Part shown: positions 47,208-57,490 of the stretch, piece after piece | How positions within the stretch are numbered: position 1 is the first letter of the stretch | Layout: each line of letters begins with the position of its first letter | NCBI RefSeq assembly: GCF_004014875.1 | Contig: NZ_CP034929.1 | Span: forward strand, 558,001 to 622,000 | Direction of reading: 5' to 3' | DNA length: 64,000 nucleotides | DNA from: Nocardioides yefusunii | Lineage (GTDB): Bacteria; Actinomycetota; Actinomycetes; Propionibacteriales; Nocardioidaceae | Notes under the pieces: generated by a model | What the model saw: the letters and a program-made list of their open reading frames with translations, nothing else | Database searches by the model: none | Told to the model about the DNA's origin: nothing | Made by a program: the position numbers and the translations under genes

Positions 47208-48359
47208 ATGCTCACTCCACGCCTCACCGTCGACCTCGCGGCGGTCACCCACAACGTCACCCGGCTCCGGGCCGGGAGCACGGCCCGCGACCTGGTTGCG
47301 GTGGTCAAGGCCGACGGCTTCGGGCACGGTGCCCGGGCGGTTGCCGGCGCGGCGATCGCCGCCGGTGCCTCGGGGCTGGGGGTCACGACGCTGGCTGAGG
47401 CCGAACCGTTGCTGGACCTCGGGGTGCCGGTGCTCAGCTGGCTCAACCCCGTCGGCGCCGCCTTCGAGGACCCGGCCACCGCCGACGTCGAGGTCGCCGT
47501 GACCTCGCTGGAGCACCTGGCTGCCGTGGTCCGTGGTGCTGCCCGGAGCGGGGTGCGTCGTCGGGTCCATCTCTTCGTCGACACCGGCATGAACCGGGAC
47601 GGCTGCGACCCCGTGGACTGGGTGACGTTGTGTGCCCGCGCCCGTGGCGCCGAACGCTGCGGGTACCTCGAGGTCGTCGGAGTGATGGGGCACCTGGGGT
47701 GTGCCGACGACGAGAACGAGCGCCACCACCGCGCTGCGCACCTCCGCTTCACCGCCGCGGTCCGTGTCGCTCGCGGCCTCGGACTCTCGCCGCGGCACCT
47801 GCACCTCTCCGCGACCGGGGCGACCCTGCGCACCCCCGGTGCCCACCACGACACGTTGCGGGTGGGTGCCGGCCTCGTCGGCATCGATCCGTCCGGCGTC
47901 GAGGCAGCTGTCTGCGGGCTGCGCCCGGCCGCGACCCTGAGCGCCCCCGTCGTCCAGGTCCGTCGAGTCGTGGCGGGACAGCACGTCGGGTACGGGCACG
48001 ACCACGCCGTGTCCCGGGACGGATGGGTCGGGCTGGTCCCGTTGGGGTACGCCGACGGTCTGCCGCGTGCGGCGTCCGACCATGCCGAGATGTGGGTGGC
48101 CGGACGACGTCGTCGGGTCCTGGGCTGGATCTCGATGGACCAGACGGTCGTCGACCTCGGGGACGACGCCGTGGCTCCGGGCTCCGAGGCGGTCGTGTTC
48201 GGGCCCGGGGAGCGGGGTGAACCGACGGTGCAGGAATGGGCAGAGTGGGGGAGCACGATCCCGCACGAGGTGCTCACCGGGATCCCGGCACGGGTCGCGC
48301 GGGTGCACCTCGGCGCTGGAAACCTCAACAGCTCGAACCACATGGAGCGTGCCGCATGA
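47208..48359 (+). CDS. alr: Alanine racemase
   Basis: A 383-residue PLP-dependent racemase making D-alanine. The PLP lysine is Lys34 in VVKADGFGHG, a variant of the usual VVKANAYGHG. The substrate Tyr lies in VGYGHDH, and the second catalytic region is LVPLGYADGLPR, followed by GWISMDQTVVDLG. It heads a five-gene operon and overlaps the ligase by ATGA. An accessory or serine-racemase role is possible given the neighbours, but key features fit alanine racemase. A small CTCCGG/CCGGAG hairpin lies at 47162-47179. Confidence 0.9.
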   Translation: MLTPRLTVDLAAVTHNVTRLRAGSTARDLVAVVKADGFGHGARAVAGAAIAAGASGLGVTTLAEAEPLLDLGVPVLSWLNPVGAAFEDPATADVEVAVTSLEHLAAVVRGAARSGVRRRVHLFVDTGMNRDGCDPVDWVTLCARARGAERCGYLEVVGVMGHLGCADDENERHHRAAHLRFTAAVRVARGLGLSPRHLHLSATGATLRTPGAHHDTLRVGAGLVGIDPSGVEAAVCGLRPAATLSAPVVQVRRVVAGQHVGYGHDHAVSRDGWVGLVPLGYADGLPRAASDHAEMWVAGRRRRVLGWISMDQTVVDLGDDAVAPGSEAVVFGPGERGEPTVQEWAEWGSTIPHEVLTGIPARVARVHLGAGNLNSSNHMERAA

Positions 48360-49318
48360 GCGCCGCAGAGGGAGCAACCACGCGGGTCGCGGTCATCGGT
48401 GGCGGAACGAGCTCCGAGCATGACGTCTCGAACGCCACCGCCGACTCGATCAGCACGACGCTCGCAGGTCTCGACGAGTTCGAGGTGCTGCGCATGGACA
48501 TCACCCGCTGCGGCGGGTGGCAGGACGCCGACGGTTCGGCACTGGACGCGGCTGTGGCGTTGGGGAAGCTCGCCCGCTGCGAGGTGCTGTTCGGGTCGGT
48601 GCACGGCCCCGGCGGCGAGGACGGGACGCTTGCGGCGCTCGCCTCGCTGCTGGGGGTCGCCGTGGTGGGCTCCGGCCTCACCGCCGGAGCCCTGGCGATG
48701 GACAAGTGGGTCACCAAACTCGTGGCCGCCGAGGTCGGGGTGCAGGTGGCCGCCGGGCGGCTGGTGCGTCCCGACGACCTGGTGACGTGGGAAGGGCCGG
48801 TGGTGGTGAAGCCGGTCGCGGCGGGATCGAGCAACGGCGTCTCCTTGGTCCGCGAGCCCGGAGACCTCGAGGTCGCACTGAAGGCGGCCTTCGCCGAGGA
48901 CGACCGCGTACTGGTGGAGGAGGTCGTGGAAGGCCGCGAGATCGACGTGGCGGTGCTGCGCCGGGCTGACGGCACGCTGCTGGTCACGCCGGCGCTGGAG
49001 GTCCACGTCGACGGTTTCTTCGACTACGACGCCAAGTACGGAGGCAGCGACGGCACCCGGTTCGAGGTCCCGGCCCCGATCACCGGGGCGGAACGCGCCG
49101 AGCTGGAACGTCAGGCGGTGGACGTCTTCGAGGCCCTGGGGTGCGCCGGGGTTGCTCGGGTCGACTTCTTCCTCACCGAGCGTGGCTGGGTGCTCAACGA
49201 GGTCAACACCGTGCCCGGGATGACGGCCACCTCGCAGGTGCCGTTGATGGCGGCGGCCGCGGGGATGACGTACGCGGAGCTGCTCAGCGACCTCGTCAGG
49301 TCGGCCCGTGTCCGTTGA
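48356..49318 (+). CDS. ddl: D-alanine-D-alanine ligase-family protein
   Basis: A 320-residue ATP-grasp ligase joining D-alanine to a second D-amino or hydroxy acid. It has VIGGGTSSEHDVSNATADSI near the N-terminus, VVVKPVAAGSSNGVSLV, the omega-loop region VDGFFDYDAKYGGSDGTRFE and VLNEVNTVPGMTATSQVP. It is shorter than the usual actinobacterial Ddl (about 370) and is linked to alr, not to the normal housekeeping neighbours. Whether the second substrate is D-Ala, D-Ser or another residue cannot be set from sequence. It overlaps alr by 4 bases and the acyltransferase by 11. Confidence 0.88.
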   Translation: MSAAEGATTRVAVIGGGTSSEHDVSNATADSISTTLAGLDEFEVLRMDITRCGGWQDADGSALDAAVALGKLARCEVLFGSVHGPGGEDGTLAALASLLGVAVVGSGLTAGALAMDKWVTKLVAAEVGVQVAAGRLVRPDDLVTWEGPVVVKPVAAGSSNGVSLVREPGDLEVALKAAFAEDDRVLVEEVVEGREIDVAVLRRADGTLLVTPALEVHVDGFFDYDAKYGGSDGTRFEVPAPITGAERAELERQAVDVFEALGCAGVARVDFFLTERGWVLNEVNTVPGMTATSQVPLMAAAAGMTYAELLSDLVRSARVR

Positions 49319-50399
49319 GGCCTGCACTGACCGCAACGCCGACGTCGTGAGTGCACACCACGTCGGGATCGACGTCCTGCGGGCCGCCGCGGTGGCACTG
49401 GTGATGGCCCGGCATGCTCTGCCCGACCTGTTCCCCGGCGCCGGCGTGGTGGGGGTGGTGATGTTCTTCGCGCTGTCGGGTCACCTCATCACCCACGGGC
49501 TGCTGGCCGAACACCGTCGGGACGGTCGGATCGACCTGCGGGAGTTCTACCGACGCCGGGTCGTGCGGCTGGCCCCGGCGCTGGTCCTCTGGCTGATCGG
49601 GTTCAGCGTCGTCGTGCTGTGTCTCGATCCGCTCGGCGACCGGACGACGTTGTCGGCGACCTGGGGCACCGCACTGACGTGGACCGCGAACCTGCCCTTG
49701 CCGTGGGTGGGGGAGTCCAGTGACGCGGCGTTCCACCTCTGGACCCTGGCCGGGGAGGAGCAGTTCTACCTGCTGTGGCCTGTCCTCCTCGGGTGCGCGC
49801 TCGCCCGTCGTCGACGCGTGAGGCTCCTCCTGGGGGCGTTGCTGGCCTGCGTCGTCGGACTGGCCGCGACCGCGCTGTGGCTGGGGGAGGCAGCCGACGT
49901 GGCCTACGCGTTCCCCACCAGTTGGGCGCTCTGCTTCGTCGTGGGCGGGGCGTCGGCCCTGTTCTCCCCGGTGGTGCAGCCGCTGGCGACAGGGAGATGG
50001 ATCGTGCCGACGGCATCAGCCACACTGCTGGCCCTCGCGTTGCTGCCGGTGCGCGGTTCCTGGCTCACGTACACCGTCGTCGCGCCACTGGTGGCGGTCC
50101 TGACCACGCTGTTGGTGGCGCGTGCGCGGGCCGGGGGCGTCGACGCCGCGGGCTCGCCCGACCTGGCTCGGGCCGCGGTGTGGTTGGGGCGTCGTAGTTA
50201 CGCCGCCTACTTGTGGAACTACCCGGTCGCGGTGTGGCTGCGTGCCACGGACCTGCCGCTCGGCGTCCAGGCCGTGGTGGGTGTGCTGCTGACCTGTCTG
50301 CTCGCCGAGGTGTCGTGGCGCTGGGTCGAGGAACCCGCGGCGCGTCGATGGGGAGGTCGACGCCGGGGAGCACCGGCTGGCCGGGAGGTGCGCGCATGA
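49308..50399 (+). CDS. Membrane acyltransferase (acyltransferase-3 family)
   Basis: A 363-residue OafA/VanT-N-terminal-like protein with about ten hydrophobic helices. The N-terminal GIDVLRAAAVALVMARHALP contains the catalytic His, followed by GVVGVVMFFALSGHLITHGL and FHLWTLAGEEQFYLLWPVLL, the usual family landmarks. It may O-acetylate peptidoglycan or another glycan. In vanT serine racemases this domain is fused to an alanine-racemase domain; here both exist as separate genes of the same operon. Start GTG 49308. Confidence 0.87.
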   Translation: MSVEACTDRNADVVSAHHVGIDVLRAAAVALVMARHALPDLFPGAGVVGVVMFFALSGHLITHGLLAEHRRDGRIDLREFYRRRVVRLAPALVLWLIGFSVVVLCLDPLGDRTTLSATWGTALTWTANLPLPWVGESSDAAFHLWTLAGEEQFYLLWPVLLGCALARRRRVRLLLGALLACVVGLAATALWLGEAADVAYAFPTSWALCFVVGGASALFSPVVQPLATGRWIVPTASATLLALALLPVRGSWLTYTVVAPLVAVLTTLLVARARAGGVDAAGSPDLARAAVWLGRRSYAAYLWNYPVAVWLRATDLPLGVQAVVGVLLTCLLAEVSWRWVEEPAARRWGGRRRGAPAGREVRA

Positions 50400-51736
50400 G
50401 AACATCCGGTGTGCGTGACGCCGACTCCGAAGTTCCCCTCGCCCCGGTCGCCGGCGAACCCGGAGCGCGGTTCCGGCGTCGTGACGTCGTCTTCGGGACC
50501 CTTGCCCTGGTCACCGTCGTGATCGCGTGGTTCGGGTTCGCCACGCACAGCGACCCGTACCTCAACTGGATCGACGACGACCTCCGCAACCGTTCGTTGT
50601 GGGGCACCGCCGTCGCGGTGCTCGCGGTGGCGGTGGCGGGACGGGTTCCGTCGTTGTCGTTGCTCCTGGCGTGGATCGTGCTCGGCATGGTGGGTCTGGG
50701 GTGCCCGCCCCAGGCTGCGATCGGCATGACCGTGCTGACCGGGTTCGCGTGCGCTGCGTGGGGCAACCGTTGGACGCTGTGGGCCAGTGCGCTCTCGATC
50801 CCGGCCGCGACGTTCCTCGTCGCCGTCTCCCTCGACCCGCTGGTGGTCAGCAGGGCGGCTGCCGAGTTCGGCTTCTACCGCTACGGCTACGACCTCTACC
50901 AGGTCGTCGACTGGCGGCTCGTGATCCTCGTGGTGGCGATTCTCGCGCTCGCGCTGCCGTGGTTCGCGGGGCTGGCGGTACGGTTCCGGATCCGCTCGGA
51001 GGCAGCCGCCCGGGAGACGGCCGTTGCCGAGGCGGAGCGCGACGACGCCGCTGCCGCCCGCGTCGAGGCCGAGGAGGTCGCGCATGTCCGGGAGCAGCAG
51101 GCGCAGTTGGCCCGCGACGTCCACGACGTCGTGGGGCACTCACTCACCGTGATCCTCGCCCAGGCCCAGGCGGCCCAGTTCCTCGGCGACGAGGAGCAGG
51201 TGCGGGCTTCGTTGGAGACGATCGCAGCCACCGCCCACACTTCTCTCGACGACGTGCGCCGCGTGCTGGCCAGCACCTCGGGGGCGCCGGTGCCGGCCCC
51301 GGCCGTGGAGGACCTGCACGTGATGCTCGACGGTGTGCGCGCCTCGGGGCGCCGGGTCGAGTTCATGGAGGAAGGGCAGCCGCGCCCGCTCCCGCCCGAG
51401 CTCGCCACGGTCGCACACCGGGTGCTGCAGGAGATGGTCACCAACGCAGTGCGCCACGGCAACGAGCACGAGCCGATCCTGGTGGAACGCCACTGGGGGT
51501 GGGACCTGCGTCTGGAGGTCGCCAACGCGATGCCGTTCGAACCCGAGCAAGCGGTCCCACCGACGGTGGTCCGTCGGGTCGGGCAGGGCGTCACCGGGAT
51601 GCGGCGTCGGCTGGAGTCGGTCGGCGGGCGTCTCGACGTCCGGATCCGCACCGGGGACGCCACCCGTCCCTCCACCCACACGGTGACGGCCTGGCTGCCG
51701 TTGCCCGGAACCCTCGAAGGACAGCACCGACCGTGA
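50396..51736 (+). CDS. Sensor histidine kinase (NarL-type, HisKA_3)
   Basis: A 446-residue membrane kinase. Residues about 30-200 contain five to six hydrophobic segments (VVFGTLALVTVVIAWFGFAT; WGTAVAVLAVAVAGRVPSLS). A coiled-coil signal helix follows. His243 in LARDVHDVVGHSLTVILAQA is the phosphoacceptor. The ATPase domain has the N-box HRVLQEMVTNAVRHGNEHEP and the G-box GVTGMRRRLESVGGRL. It overlaps both neighbours by ATGA/GTGA, so it is co-made with the wall enzymes and probably senses envelope or cell-wall state. Confidence 0.9.
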   Translation: MRTSGVRDADSEVPLAPVAGEPGARFRRRDVVFGTLALVTVVIAWFGFATHSDPYLNWIDDDLRNRSLWGTAVAVLAVAVAGRVPSLSLLLAWIVLGMVGLGCPPQAAIGMTVLTGFACAAWGNRWTLWASALSIPAATFLVAVSLDPLVVSRAAAEFGFYRYGYDLYQVVDWRLVILVVAILALALPWFAGLAVRFRIRSEAAARETAVAEAERDDAAAARVEAEEVAHVREQQAQLARDVHDVVGHSLTVILAQAQAAQFLGDEEQVRASLETIAATAHTSLDDVRRVLASTSGAPVPAPAVEDLHVMLDGVRASGRRVEFMEEGQPRPLPPELATVAHRVLQEMVTNAVRHGNEHEPILVERHWGWDLRLEVANAMPFEPEQAVPPTVVRRVGQGVTGMRRRLESVGGRLDVRIRTGDATRPSTHTVTAWLPLPGTLEGQHRP

Positions 51737-52410
51737 ACGACGAACACCCCGACGAGATCCGGGTCCTGCTGGTCGACGACCAGGAACTCTTCCGTGCCGG
51801 GATCCAGGTGATCCTGGACGCCCAGCCCGGCATCCGGGTGGTGGGCACCGCCTCCGATGGCGCCGAGGCCGTTTCGGCAGTCCGGGCACTGAGCCCTGAC
51901 GTGGTGCTGATGGACATGCGGATGCCGGAGATGGACGGCGTCGAGGCGACCCGTCAGATCTTCTCCCCGGCCGCGGTCGCTGCCCGGGAGACGCCGGTGA
52001 AGGTGATCGTGCTGACCACCTTCAACCTCGACGACCGGGCCGCCACCGCGATCCGTCTGGGGGCGAGCGGGTTCCTGCTCAAGGGCACCTCGCCGGCGCT
52101 GCTCGTCGACGCGGTCCGCACGGTCCACGCCGGACACGCGGTGCTGGCACCGGAGGACCTCGCGACGCTGATGGAGGGCCAGTTCAACACCCCCGAGGTG
52201 ACGGTGCCCGCCGCGTACGCGTCACTGACCGAACGCGAGCGCGAGGTCTTCGACGGCGTCGTGCGGGGCCTGTCGAACGGTGAGATCGCGGCGGCGTCGT
52301 TCCTGGGGGAGTCGACGGTGAAGACCCACGTCGGGTCGGTGCTGCGCAAGCTGGGTCTGCGTGACCGGGTGCAGATCGTGGTCTTCGCCTACGAGCACGG
52401 GCTCGCCTGA
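51733..52410 (+). CDS. LuxR/NarL-family response regulator
   Basis: A 225-residue regulator. The receiver domain starts IRVLLVDDQELFRAGIQVIL with phosphoacceptor Asp61 in VVLMDMRMPEMDG and Lys in SGFLLKGTSP. The C-terminal LuxR HTH is LTEREREVFDGVVRGLSNGE and STVKTHVGSVLRKLGLRDRV. It overlaps the kinase by GTGA and ends one base from the convergent lipoprotein gene. It likely controls its own operon or other envelope genes. Confidence 0.92.
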   Translation: MNDEHPDEIRVLLVDDQELFRAGIQVILDAQPGIRVVGTASDGAEAVSAVRALSPDVVLMDMRMPEMDGVEATRQIFSPAAVAARETPVKVIVLTTFNLDDRAATAIRLGASGFLLKGTSPALLVDAVRTVHAGHAVLAPEDLATLMEGQFNTPEVTVPAAYASLTEREREVFDGVVRGLSNGEIAAASFLGESTVKTHVGSVLRKLGLRDRVQIVVFAYEHGLA

Positions 52411-52411
52411 G

Positions 52412-52972
52412 TCACTGGCTGATCGTCTCGTCGTAGACGACCTTGCCGTCCGGGTTCTCGACGACGTAGCGAACCTTCGGCTCGTCGACGCCAGCGGTCT
52501 CCATCTGCGGCAGGACCGTGGTGCGCAGCGATTCCACGGCGGGGTTCGCCTCGCTCTGCAACGCCTCGGCAGCCTCGGCGGGAGCCTGTGCGGCCAGGAC
52601 GTAGCGGATCAGCAAGGTGTCGTCGCCCTGGGCCTCGACCGTGATGTCGGAGTAGACCTCCTTCATCGCTTCCTTCTGGGTGCCCAGCATGCTCCGGTTG
52701 GCCTCGACGAGCTGGTCGAGCGCAGCCCGGGAGCGGGTGTTGTCGCCAGCCTCGGTGGGCTCCGAGGTGGGGGAGGCTGCGGAGCTGCTCCCCGGGGCAG
52801 CGGACGTGGCGGGACTCTCGGAGGACTTCGCGGCTGGTTCGTCGTCGCTGCAGGCGCTCAGCCCGAGCACGAGCGCGCTGCCGAGGACGACGACGCCGAG
52901 CCGGTGACGCAGGGTGGCGGGTCGCAGGGTGGCGGTTCGCGGGGGAGCGGGACGGGACGCGGTGACAGGCAT
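52412..52972 (-). CDS. Putative lipoprotein
   Basis: A 186-residue secreted protein. The signal peptide ends in a lipobox LSAC with Cys41. A low-complexity Ser/Ala/Glu/Pro linker follows (residues 42-75), then a folded domain with TLLIRYVLAAQAPAEAAEAL and a C-terminal Tyr-rich strand KVRYVVENPDGKVVYDETIS. The mature domain resembles small DUF-type lipoproteins with an alpha/beta sandwich. AGGAG precedes ATG 52972. Function unknown; the neighbouring envelope operon is convergent. Confidence 0.78.
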   Translation of the reverse strand: MPVTASRPAPPRTATLRPATLRHRLGVVVLGSALVLGLSACSDDEPAAKSSESPATSAAPGSSSAASPTSEPTEAGDNTRSRAALDQLVEANRSMLGTQKEAMKEVYSDITVEAQGDDTLLIRYVLAAQAPAEAAEALQSEANPAVESLRTTVLPQMETAGVDEPKVRYVVENPDGKVVYDETISQ

Positions 52973-53006
52973 GAGGTCTCCTGGGATCTGGTCGGGGCGA
53001 AGGCGC

Positions 53007-53741
53007 TCAGAGAGCGTGGACGCGGAACAGCATCGCGTGCGGCACGCCCATGGCAGCGCCTGCGGTGGTGGTGAAGGTAGTGACGAGTTCCCGCGGGGTG
53101 GGGTGGTCGGTGAGGACCGCGAAGTACTCCGCGTGCGCCTCGAGGGACGCGACACCGCGTTCGAACGACTCCTCGTCGACGACGACCCCGTGGGTGGGGT
53201 TCGGGTCGCCGTGGACCAGCAGCCACTGCGGCGACCACGGCTCCAGGCCCTCGTCGATCAGGTCGGTGAAGACCCACCGGTTGCCGGCGTCGCGGACACC
53301 GTCGGCGCAGGCCAGCCCGGTGGCGCGGTGGTCGCCCTGGTTGAGTCCCCAGGCGGGTTCCTCGGCCCACGTCTGGGTGACGACGATGTCGGGCCGGAAC
53401 GTGCGCACGGCCCGGGCGACGTCACGGCGCAGGTCGAGGGAGTAGGTGAGCATCCCGTCGGGGTGGCCCAGGAAGTCGATGTGGTCGACGCCGACAGCCA
53501 CGCCGGCCGCAATCTGCTCGCGGGTGCGCAGCGCGCCGGTCTCGTCGGGGTGCATCGTCGAGATCCCCGCCTCGCCGCGCGTCATCAGCAGGTAGCGGAC
53601 CTCGACGCCGCGAGCCGTCCACGTCGCGACCGCCGTCGACGGCCCGTACTCGATGTCGTCGGGGTGGGCAACCACGCACAGCACGCGCTGGACGTCGGCG
53701 TCGTCGAACGTGGGCAGCAGTGCGGGGGTCTCGGTGGTCAT
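53007..53741 (-). CDS. PIG-L/LmbE-family deacetylase
   Basis: A 244-residue zinc-dependent N-deacetylase. The metal motif AHPDD is in CVVAHPDDIEYGPSTAVATW. MTRGEAGISTMHPDETGALR and the later NQGDHRATGLACADG are family features. Members remove acetyl groups from N-acetylglucosaminyl or other acylated substrates; MshB and Mca of mycothiol metabolism are relatives but the core motifs differ, so I do not assign either. It starts at ATG 53741, 96 bp beyond the typA stop. Confidence 0.85.
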   Translation of the reverse strand: MTTETPALLPTFDDADVQRVLCVVAHPDDIEYGPSTAVATWTARGVEVRYLLMTRGEAGISTMHPDETGALRTREQIAAGVAVGVDHIDFLGHPDGMLTYSLDLRRDVARAVRTFRPDIVVTQTWAEEPAWGLNQGDHRATGLACADGVRDAGNRWVFTDLIDEGLEPWSPQWLLVHGDPNPTHGVVVDEESFERGVASLEAHAEYFAVLTDHPTPRELVTTFTTTAGAAMGVPHAMLFRVHAL

Positions 53742-53784
53742 GGGCCCGACGGTAGCCCGTGGGCGGTCACCTGGGAACGGCAAA

Positions 53785-53814
53785 GGCCCGCCAGCGCCGA
53801 AGCGGTGACGGGCC
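53785..53814 (-). terminator. Imperfect terminator hairpin after typA
   Basis: GGCCCG and CGGGCC flank GCGC-CGAA-GCGG pairing with one internal loop. It lies between the typA stop and the PIG-L start, where the minus-strand typA transcript would end. Confidence 0.5.
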
Positions 53815-53837
53815 CTCGTCAGACCTGGATCAGACGA

Positions 53838-55727
<1,890 letters not shown>

Positions 55728-55865
55728 GAGCGTGTGGCATCACTTTCGGTACTCGGGGGTTGCCACCCCGACTCGGGTAGCCGATCCATCCTACGTGCGG
55801 GGCCGATCCTGACCCACTTCGCGCGTGCGTGGCCTTGGTCTCCACAGGTGCCGAGCGGGATTCGT

Positions 55866-55904
55866 GCAGGTGAGCCTCACCTATGTTGGGTGAGCCTTTC
55901 CTTC
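55866..55904 (+). promoter_or_regulatory. Two tandem DtxR/IdeR-like iron boxes
   Basis: Box 1 (55866-55884) reads GCAGGTGAGCCTCACCTAT and contains the perfect palindrome AGGTGAG-C-CTCACCT. Box 2 (55886-55904) reads TTGGGTGAGCCTTTCCTTC. Both align with the 19-bp DtxR/IdeR consensus TTAGGTTAGGCTAACCTAA. They lie 38-76 bp upstream of the ferritin start. Confidence 0.7.
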
Positions 55905-55941
55905 GATGCGGATGCGTCCGAGGTCGTCTAGCGTGGCCCGC

Positions 55942-56454
55942 ATGAAGCTCACTCCCGCCCTCGAAGACGCGTTCAACCAGCAGATCACCCTGGAGTTCGG
56001 CGCCTCCTTGGTCTACCGCCAGCTCGCCATCGAGATGGAGCTCCAGGACCTCCCCGGCATGGCCGGCTGGCTCCGCGCCCAGGCCGACGAGGAGATCGTC
56101 CACGCCAACAAGTTCATCCAGCACGTCGCCGACCGTGACAACCACCCGGTCATCGGTGCTCTCGACGCGCCCGTCGCCACCGTCTCCACCCCGCTCGACG
56201 TCTTCAAGGCGTCCCTGGCGCACGAGCAGAAGGTCTCGGAGTCGATCCGCAACCTCTACCGCCTCGCCGACGCCGAGGGCGACATCGACTCCCGTCCCCT
56301 TCTCAACTGGTTCGTCGAGGAGCAGGTCGAGGAGGAGGCCACCATTCGCGAGATCATCGGCCAGATCGAGCGCATCGGTGACGACGGTGCCGGCATGCTG
56401 CGCCTCGACGCCGACATGGCCGCGCGTCAGTCCACCGGCACGGAAGTTGCGTGA
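55942..56454 (+). CDS. Ferritin (non-haem)
   Basis: A 170-residue ferritin storing iron as a 24-mer. Ferroxidase residues are Glu18, Glu51 and His54 in the ADEEIVHANKFIQ helix, and later Glu in FVEEQVEEEATIREI. There is no haem Met pattern of bacterioferritin. The two iron boxes upstream match the architecture by which IdeR activates bfrB in mycobacteria, so iron-responsive induction is likely. ATG 55942 is chosen over an upstream in-frame ATG that overlaps the boxes' flank. Confidence 0.93.
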   Translation: MKLTPALEDAFNQQITLEFGASLVYRQLAIEMELQDLPGMAGWLRAQADEEIVHANKFIQHVADRDNHPVIGALDAPVATVSTPLDVFKASLAHEQKVSESIRNLYRLADAEGDIDSRPLLNWFVEEQVEEEATIREIIGQIERIGDDGAGMLRLDADMAARQSTGTEVA

Positions 56455-56507
56455 CGGTTCGTCCTCACGGACGACGCGAGCCTCAGAGCACTGACGGGAA
56501 GTGATGG

Positions 56508-57455
56508 ATGAGGCTCCGGTTCGGTCGACCTGACCTGCTGAGGTGGATCCACCTCACTGATGTCCCGGTCGCTGACCCCGTGGCCGCCGCCGCAGGATCC
56601 GTCCTGCAGGTCGCGTGGCTCGGGGTCAGCACCGTGCTCGTCACCGACGGCACGAGTGCCGTCATGACGGACGGGTTCTTCTCCCGGCCGTCGTTGCTGC
56701 GCACCGGTCTGGCGCCGTTGGTCCCCGACCGGGCTCGGATCGAGCACGCTCTCGACCGGATGGGCATCCTCGCCCTCGACGCCGTGCTCCCGGTCCACAG
56801 CCACTACGACCACGTCCTCGACTCCGCCACTGTCGCCGCGCGCACCGGAGCCGACGTCTACGGCGGCACCTCGACGTTGAACGTGGTGGTGGGCCACGGC
56901 CTGCCGCCCGAGCGGGTCACGGTCGTGGAGTCGGGCGAGACCCATGAGGTCGGCGGCTTCGAGATCACCCTCGTGGAGAGCAGCCACTGCCCACCCGACC
57001 GGTTCCCCGGCGAGATCGAGGAGCCCGTCATGATCGACGACCGGGCGCGCGAGTACCGCTGCGGAGAAGCGTGGTCAACGCTGATCCACCACCCTGCCAC
57101 CGGCCGTCGGCTGCTGGTCCAGGGCTCGGCCGGCTGTGTTCCCGGCGCCCTGGAGGGGCAACAGGCCGAGGTCGTGATGCTCGGGGTCGGGCAGTTGGGC
57201 GTCCAGGAGGATGCCTACGTCGAGGAGTACTGGAACGAGACCGTCGGGCGGGTCGGGGCGAAGGTCGCGGTGGTGGTCCACCACGACAACTTCTTCCGAC
57301 CTCTCGATGCACCGTTGCGCGCCCTGCCCTACGCGGTGGACGATCTTGACGTGACCCTGCAGCGCCTCGAGGCGTTGGCCGAGCGCGACGGCGTGCGACT
57401 GCACCTCCCGACGCTGTGGGACCGCACCGATCCTTGGCGTTCTCTGCCGGTGTGA
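56508..57455 (+). CDS. Metallo-beta-lactamase-fold hydrolase (UlaG-like)
   Basis: A 315-residue MBL-fold protein. The metal motif HSHYDH is in LPVHSHYDHVLDSATVAART, and further His are in SSHCPPDRF and VVVHHDNFFRPLD. The N-terminal VLQVAWLGVSTVLVTDGTSA is typical of the UlaG/RomA-like group, which includes lactonases and phosphodiesterases. The substrate is unknown. GGGAAG precedes ATG 56508. It lies 35 bp before the DUF4126 gene, perhaps in one unit. Confidence 0.83.
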   Translation: MRLRFGRPDLLRWIHLTDVPVADPVAAAAGSVLQVAWLGVSTVLVTDGTSAVMTDGFFSRPSLLRTGLAPLVPDRARIEHALDRMGILALDAVLPVHSHYDHVLDSATVAARTGADVYGGTSTLNVVVGHGLPPERVTVVESGETHEVGGFEITLVESSHCPPDRFPGEIEEPVMIDDRAREYRCGEAWSTLIHHPATGRRLLVQGSAGCVPGALEGQQAEVVMLGVGQLGVQEDAYVEEYWNETVGRVGAKVAVVVHHDNFFRPLDAPLRALPYAVDDLDVTLQRLEALAERDGVRLHLPTLWDRTDPWRSLPV

Positions 57456-57490
57456 CCCTCACCGAGCACGCGCCCCCACAGGAGGCTGAC

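Noticed and set aside
47208..52410. Bona fide vancomycin-resistance cluster
   Set aside because: No VanX, VanY or VanXY and no clear VanA/VanG ligase signature; the resemblance is limited to gene content, so resistance is not claimed.
53007..53741. MshB or Mca of mycothiol metabolism
   Set aside because: The PIG-L motif is present, but the surrounding residues and length do not specifically match either enzyme, and mshA is 9 kb away.
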